A stretch of DNA of 27,729 bases from contig DTYO01000318.1 of the NCBI GenBank assembly GCA_012961845.1, positions 1 through 27,729 on the forward strand, written 5' to 3'. The notes below the pieces were generated by a model. That model saw nothing but the letters and a program-made list of their open reading frames with translations, was not told the DNA's origin and ran no database searches. Origin of the DNA: Thermodesulfobacteriaceae bacterium (lineage in GTDB: Bacteria > Desulfobacterota > Dissulfuribacteria > Dissulfuribacterales > UBA3076). Of this stretch, positions 23,943 through 27,729 are shown piece after piece (the first letter of the stretch is position 1; each line of letters begins with the position of its first letter). The position numbers were made by a program, and so were the translations under genes.

Positions 23943-23960
23943 GAAAAAACTTTAAAGTTA
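23943..23960 (-). terminator. Weak candidate terminator after the hybrid kinase
   Basis: On the minus strand the perfect palindrome AACTTTAAAGTT (23948-23959) runs into a T-tract (TTTTTT). The stem is entirely A/T apart from two G-C pairs, so it would be weak. A second dyad AGTCTG-AA-CAGACT (23971-23984) lies at the end of the kinase gene. The 49-bp gap between convergent genes has no stronger candidate. Confidence 0.25.
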
Positions 23961-23968
23961 CCCAGGAA

Positions 23969-26900
23969 TCAGTCTGAACAGACTTCAGCAAGGACACGCG
24001 CCATTTTTTCTGCCCTGTAAGGTTTGGCAAGTACGCCCATAAAACCGTATTTCCGGTAATCAGACATTATGGGAGCCTGGGCATATCCACTTGATACTAT
24101 GACTCTGGCGTCGGGATCAACCTTGAGAATTTCACCAACAGCTTCATAGCCTCCCATTCCACCCGGAATAGTCAGATCCATTATCACGGCTGAAAACTTC
24201 TTGTCCACCTCCATGGATTCCCTGTACAGATCTACAGCCTCTTTGCCGTCCCGTGCAAAACCGGGCTCATATCCCAACAACTGGAGGGTCTCCCCGGCAA
24301 GCTCCCTGACCATATCTTCGTCATCCATGACAAGGACCCTGCCCTGCCCCTTGATCAGTTCCGCCCCGGAGTCATTTGCCCCGGCTGTTTTCCTGACTGA
24401 TGCAGGAAGATAAATATAAAAGATTGTCCCCTTGGACACCTGAGATTCAAGGGTCAGGAATCCGTTGTGACGTTTGATTATGGAATGGCAGCTCGCAAGG
24501 CCGAGCCCGCTCCCCTTCTGTTTTGTGGTAAAATATGGATCAAAGATCTTGTGCAAATACTTTTTTGATATGCCTATACCTTGATCTTCGATGGATATCT
24601 TTACATATTTGCCAGGATCAAGTGGAAGATCGTCATCAGGCTCCACCCTCACATTGGTCCCGACAACTCTAACAACGCCTCCTTCCGGCATGGATTGATC
24701 TGCGTTGATCAGGAGATTGTTGAATACCTGATTCATCTGTCCGGGATCGACTTCAACCGGCCAGAGATCTTCAGGAATGTCCACTTCACACTTTGTCTTG
24801 GATCCCCTGAGCACGAAATCGACTGAATCACGAATTATGTCTACGAGGCTGACTGTTTCAGTGACAGGAGCGCCGCCCCTGGCAAATGTCATCAGCTGCT
24901 GAGTAAGATCTCTTGCCCGTTGAGCGGCTTTTTCCGCAGCCTTCAGTCTGACAAGTGCCCTAGAATCCGAACCTGAAAACATTTTGGCCAGGGATATGTT
25001 GCCCTGTATGGCAGTAAGCAGGTTGTTGAAATCATGCGCTATACCACCTGCAAGAACACCAAGGGATTCAAGTTTTTCAACCTTCCAGGCCTCCTCTTCC
25101 AGTTTGACCTGGTTAGTTACATCCCGGAATACCAGAACCAGACCTACCACTTCGCCGTCCACATCCCTGATAGGAGCTCCGGAATCTATGACAATCTTCT
25201 CTGCACCATTTCTGGCGACTAGAATGGAATTTCTACTCAGGTCTCCAATCTGTCCTGTCTCAAGTATCTTGTCTATGGGGACGTCGCGCCTGTTGCGGGA
25301 AAGCGAGTCGATCTTATGATATACATCGGTAAGAGGCCTGCCCCTGGCATCTTCCTCTGACCATCCGGTTATTTCCTGCGCCATCCGGCTCATGATGACT
25401 ATTCTGCCATCAATGTCCGTGGTTATGACACCATCTCCGATACTCTGGAGAGTAACCGACAGCAGCTCCTTCTCCCTCAGCAGGGCTTGCTCTGCCTGCT
25501 TCCTCTTGGTTATGTCCATGATGGTGAGAAGAATTTTCCTCTCTGCAATCTCTTCCGCAGATAGAGCGATAGAAAGAAAGATATCGATCTTTTCCTGCTG
25601 CAGTGTCTGATTGACTGCCTCGCTGCAGAATTCGGCATCTCCCTGCGACATAGCAACGATTATCTTCTTGAAGACCTCAAGGCTCTCAGGGGCAAATATT
25701 TTTTCAAAGGAACCCAGCAGTTCATCTTTTGTTTTGGCACCATACATCCTCAATGTTTCTCTATTGACATCCAGTATCCTCACTTTTCTCACCGCATCCT
25801 GAACAAATTCCGGATGTTCATCCAGATATGCGCCGATATCTTCTACTCCCTGAGACTTGAGTTCATCGATGTCAGACAGGACTTCAGACACGTCCTCTTC
25901 CCATATTGAGGCAGGTACCATGTTAAAAATATTCCTGTACCGCTTTTCGCTCTTCTGCAGCATATCCTCCATTCTTTTCCTGTCGGAAATATCAGTGGAA
26001 ATCCCGCACACCCCCACTGCATTGCCTGCGGAATCAAACAGAGGAAACTTGACAGAGAGAAACACATGAAGACCATCCTCGTTACTGACATCTTCATCGT
26101 ACTGAACTGGAGTCTTCTTCTCAATCACTTTCCGATCGTTTGCACACTGTTGTTGCGCCACTTCTTCAGGAAAGATATCTTGTGGAGTCTTTCCTGCAAT
26201 ATCCACGTTGTTCAGCCCGAAAAAATCTCTGTATCTTCTGTTTGTCAGCCTGTAACGCCCTTCTGAATCCTTTAGATGGATCATGGCCGGGGAATGGTCC
26301 AGGATAGACTTGAGCTCATGTTCCTTTTCAATCATCCTGACATTTGCAATCCTGACATTCTCCAGCAGCCGGTTCACAGCGTCAGTTATCTGGAGAAGTT
26401 CTACTGTATTCCTGTCTGGATCAGGAAGAGATAGTTCCCGTGTTTCATCAGGTTCAAGCCGCGACAGGCTGTTGGCAAGACGATTGATCGGCCGGGAAAA
26501 CCTGCGTTCCAGCAAAAACTGAATGAACCCAAGCATTACCAGCAGGACTACGGCCAAAAGAACGGATTGCAGGCTCAGTTTTCTGATTACGTAATCCTGG
26601 TAGGCACTGTATGGCAATGCCGCGTAAAACGTCCAGTTAAAAGGAAGGTTCAAGGTTTCCCTGTATCCAAGAAACTTCCGGCCATTACATTCGAATATAA
26701 AAATTCCTTTCCTGTCAGGCTGACTGACTGCGTGAATATTGAGACCGAGATTGTAACGGCTGGCTACCAGCTCTTTTTCCGGATGAAATATCACTGTGCC
26801 GTCACCTGCAAGGATAAAAAGAAAGGCCTTGCCTATCAGGCCTGCCACACTCAACTGTTCCAGTTTCTCAGGTATGGCAGTGAGATCTTTTTCCATCATC

Positions 26901-27394
26901 AGGCGTCTGCCGCCGGGCATTACATACTGCAGAGTGACTACCGGGTTGTTATTGATCAGAGACTGATGCACCCCGGACACCTGGACTCCGGCCTGCACAT
27001 ATTCCAGGCGGGAAAAATCAAGGCCGATCATGTCTTCGTACTCTCTGGTAGCTGAAACAACGATCCCACGTGCATTGAGGATGTAAGCGCAATCTCCCGG
27101 CTCAAGAAAAGATATTTTCCCCTGCAGATATCCTCTGATTTCTTCTCCGTCTTCCCATGGAATACCGGCGAGCATCTCTTCAATATTCCTGTACCTGTGT
27201 ATATCGTCATTTATAATCGCTCTGCTGATCCGGGCTGCACTTATCATGACATCAGAAAGATTACCTTTAATCTCCCGGCTCGCACAGAAAACACTTATGC
27301 TCAATATGACGACATAGCACAATAGAGCGCAAAGAATCAGCACTGTCCTGATCTTTGCGGTAAGATATCCGGGTTCTGAAAAAAAGATATTCAT
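23969..27394 (-). CDS. Membrane-bound hybrid sensor histidine kinase: Cache - HAMP - three PAS - HisKA - HATPase - receiver
   Basis: 1141 residues. TM1 (about 17-37) and TM2 (about 274-294) bracket a periplasmic Cache-type domain of about 230 residues. A HAMP linker (about 296-350) leads to PAS domains at about 360-475 (ending GVCGISTDISDRKR), 484-632 and 642-765 (GLVLVFRDVT). The transmitter has GGIAHDFNNLLTAIQGN with phosphoacceptor His787, N-box FNNLLINADQSMPEGG (891-906), DQGIG (937-941), FDPYFTTK (951-958) and GSGLGLA (961-967). The C-terminal receiver (about 1017-1138) has acidic residues 1024-1027, phospho-acceptor Asp1073 in IMDLTIPGG and Lys1124 in AKPY. All catalytic boxes appear intact. 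ATG follows directly on the TGA of an upstream binding-protein gene, suggesting that protein feeds ligand information to the Cache domain. No output regulator gene is visible. Confidence 0.94.
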   Translation of the reverse strand: MNIFFSEPGYLTAKIRTVLILCALLCYVVILSISVFCASREIKGNLSDVMISAARISRAIINDDIHRYRNIEEMLAGIPWEDGEEIRGYLQGKISFLEPGDCAYILNARGIVVSATREYEDMIGLDFSRLEYVQAGVQVSGVHQSLINNNPVVTLQYVMPGGRRLMMEKDLTAIPEKLEQLSVAGLIGKAFLFILAGDGTVIFHPEKELVASRYNLGLNIHAVSQPDRKGIFIFECNGRKFLGYRETLNLPFNWTFYAALPYSAYQDYVIRKLSLQSVLLAVVLLVMLGFIQFLLERRFSRPINRLANSLSRLEPDETRELSLPDPDRNTVELLQITDAVNRLLENVRIANVRMIEKEHELKSILDHSPAMIHLKDSEGRYRLTNRRYRDFFGLNNVDIAGKTPQDIFPEEVAQQQCANDRKVIEKKTPVQYDEDVSNEDGLHVFLSVKFPLFDSAGNAVGVCGISTDISDRKRMEDMLQKSEKRYRNIFNMVPASIWEEDVSEVLSDIDELKSQGVEDIGAYLDEHPEFVQDAVRKVRILDVNRETLRMYGAKTKDELLGSFEKIFAPESLEVFKKIIVAMSQGDAEFCSEAVNQTLQQEKIDIFLSIALSAEEIAERKILLTIMDITKRKQAEQALLREKELLSVTLQSIGDGVITTDIDGRIVIMSRMAQEITGWSEEDARGRPLTDVYHKIDSLSRNRRDVPIDKILETGQIGDLSRNSILVARNGAEKIVIDSGAPIRDVDGEVVGLVLVFRDVTNQVKLEEEAWKVEKLESLGVLAGGIAHDFNNLLTAIQGNISLAKMFSGSDSRALVRLKAAEKAAQRARDLTQQLMTFARGGAPVTETVSLVDIIRDSVDFVLRGSKTKCEVDIPEDLWPVEVDPGQMNQVFNNLLINADQSMPEGGVVRVVGTNVRVEPDDDLPLDPGKYVKISIEDQGIGISKKYLHKIFDPYFTTKQKGSGLGLASCHSIIKRHNGFLTLESQVSKGTIFYIYLPASVRKTAGANDSGAELIKGQGRVLVMDDEDMVRELAGETLQLLGYEPGFARDGKEAVDLYRESMEVDKKFSAVIMDLTIPGGMGGYEAVGEILKVDPDARVIVSSGYAQAPIMSDYRKYGFMGVLAKPYRAEKMARVLAEVCSD

Positions 27395-27729
27395 TCAGTC
27401 TGCTGTCAGTTCGCCCCTGTTATGGAACTCTCCATTTTCTATCACAACCTCATAGATAGGTCTGACAACGTCACCATACTCATCCAGAAAAATTTTGCCT
27501 ATCAAGGTCTCAAACTCCGTATCCGTAAGTGCCTCTTTCAGATCGGATGCACAGACAGGCCATGGACATTTTTTCATGGCCTGGGCTATAACCTGAACTG
27601 CCTCATAGGCCCTGACGGATCTGGCGGTCGGACCACTATTGAATTTTTCCCCGATACGTGAGGCAAACCACTCATATTCATGGCTTTTGATGTTCGGAGC
27701 TATAAAAGTGATAATGCTCATACCTTCCA
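27395..27729 (-). CDS. C-terminal part of a branched-chain-amino-acid-type ABC substrate-binding protein (partial)
   Basis: About 110 residues are visible; the frame is open to the window edge, so the gene begins outside. The segment FASRIGEKFNSGPTARSVRAYEAVQVIAQAMKK and the following helix/strand pattern ending in YEVVIENGEFHNRG resemble the C-terminal lobe of LivK-like periplasmic binding proteins (peripla_BP_6). An internal ATG at 27721 is not the true start because the frame continues upstream. Its TGA stop is immediately followed by the ATG of the hybrid kinase, with no intervening base. The ligand cannot be inferred from this part. It may act as a sensor co-receptor rather than a transporter component, since no permease or ATPase gene lies downstream. 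Confidence 0.75.
   Translation of the reverse strand, partial: EGMSIITFIAPNIKSHEYEWFASRIGEKFNSGPTARSVRAYEAVQVIAQAMKKCPWPVCASDLKEALTDTEFETLIGKIFLDEYGDVVRPIYEVVIENGEFHNRGELTAD

Overview
The window is a dense, bacterial, chromosome-like stretch with 14 confident protein genes, one partial gene at the right edge and little intergenic space. I see no rRNA, tRNA, CRISPR array, transposase or phage gene. The gene content fits a Gram-negative bacterium: two RND efflux systems, a TolC-type outer-membrane factor and periplasmic sensor domains. The mix of an ACP-FAAL-PlsC fusion, GAF and PAS/Cache histidine kinases, and a LivK-like binding protein next to a hybrid kinase would suit a Desulfobacterota (deltaproteobacterial) lineage. 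That assignment is inference; no marker gene is present.

Layout. (1) Positions 1-4679, minus strand: a lipid-activation operon. A three-part acyl carrier protein / fatty acyl-AMP ligase / PlsC acyltransferase fusion is followed, with a 20-bp overlap, by an FadD15-like long-chain acyl-CoA synthetase; another gene may begin at the left edge. (2) Positions 4947-6695, minus: a cytoplasmic two-GAF sensor histidine kinase. Its 5' region and that of the lipid operon carry clearly related, diverged two-block sequence elements. (3) Positions 6961-12994, plus: a divergent DAHP synthase, a stand-alone class I glutamine amidotransferase, then a compact trio of M20D amidohydrolase, YbdK-type carboxylate-amine (gamma-glutamyl) ligase and leaderless gamma-glutamyltransferase. 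The last three overlap and look like one transcript; together they could build and break gamma-glutamyl amides. (4) Positions 12989-19355, minus: tetR - outer membrane factor - membrane-fusion protein - RND pump, all overlapping or abutting. (5) Positions 19600-23919, plus: a second, divergent membrane-fusion protein plus RND pump without its own outer-membrane gene. The 244-bp divergent region between them holds palindromic candidate operators, a good sigma-70-like promoter for the second pump and a 17-codon leader ORF before tetR. (6) Positions 23969-27729, minus: a Cache-HAMP-PAS hybrid histidine kinase immediately preceded, with no gap, by the C-terminal end of a branched-chain-amino-acid-type periplasmic binding protein gene that runs off the window.

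Most noteworthy: the ACP-FAAL-PlsC fusion, the gamma-glutamyl ligase/transferase operon, the element shared by the lipid operon and the orphan kinase, and the mirrored RND systems around one TetR regulator. No gene looks frameshifted or truncated except at the window edges. No stretch over 300 bp lacks a gene; the four largest gaps (about 244-283 bp) are described as features.
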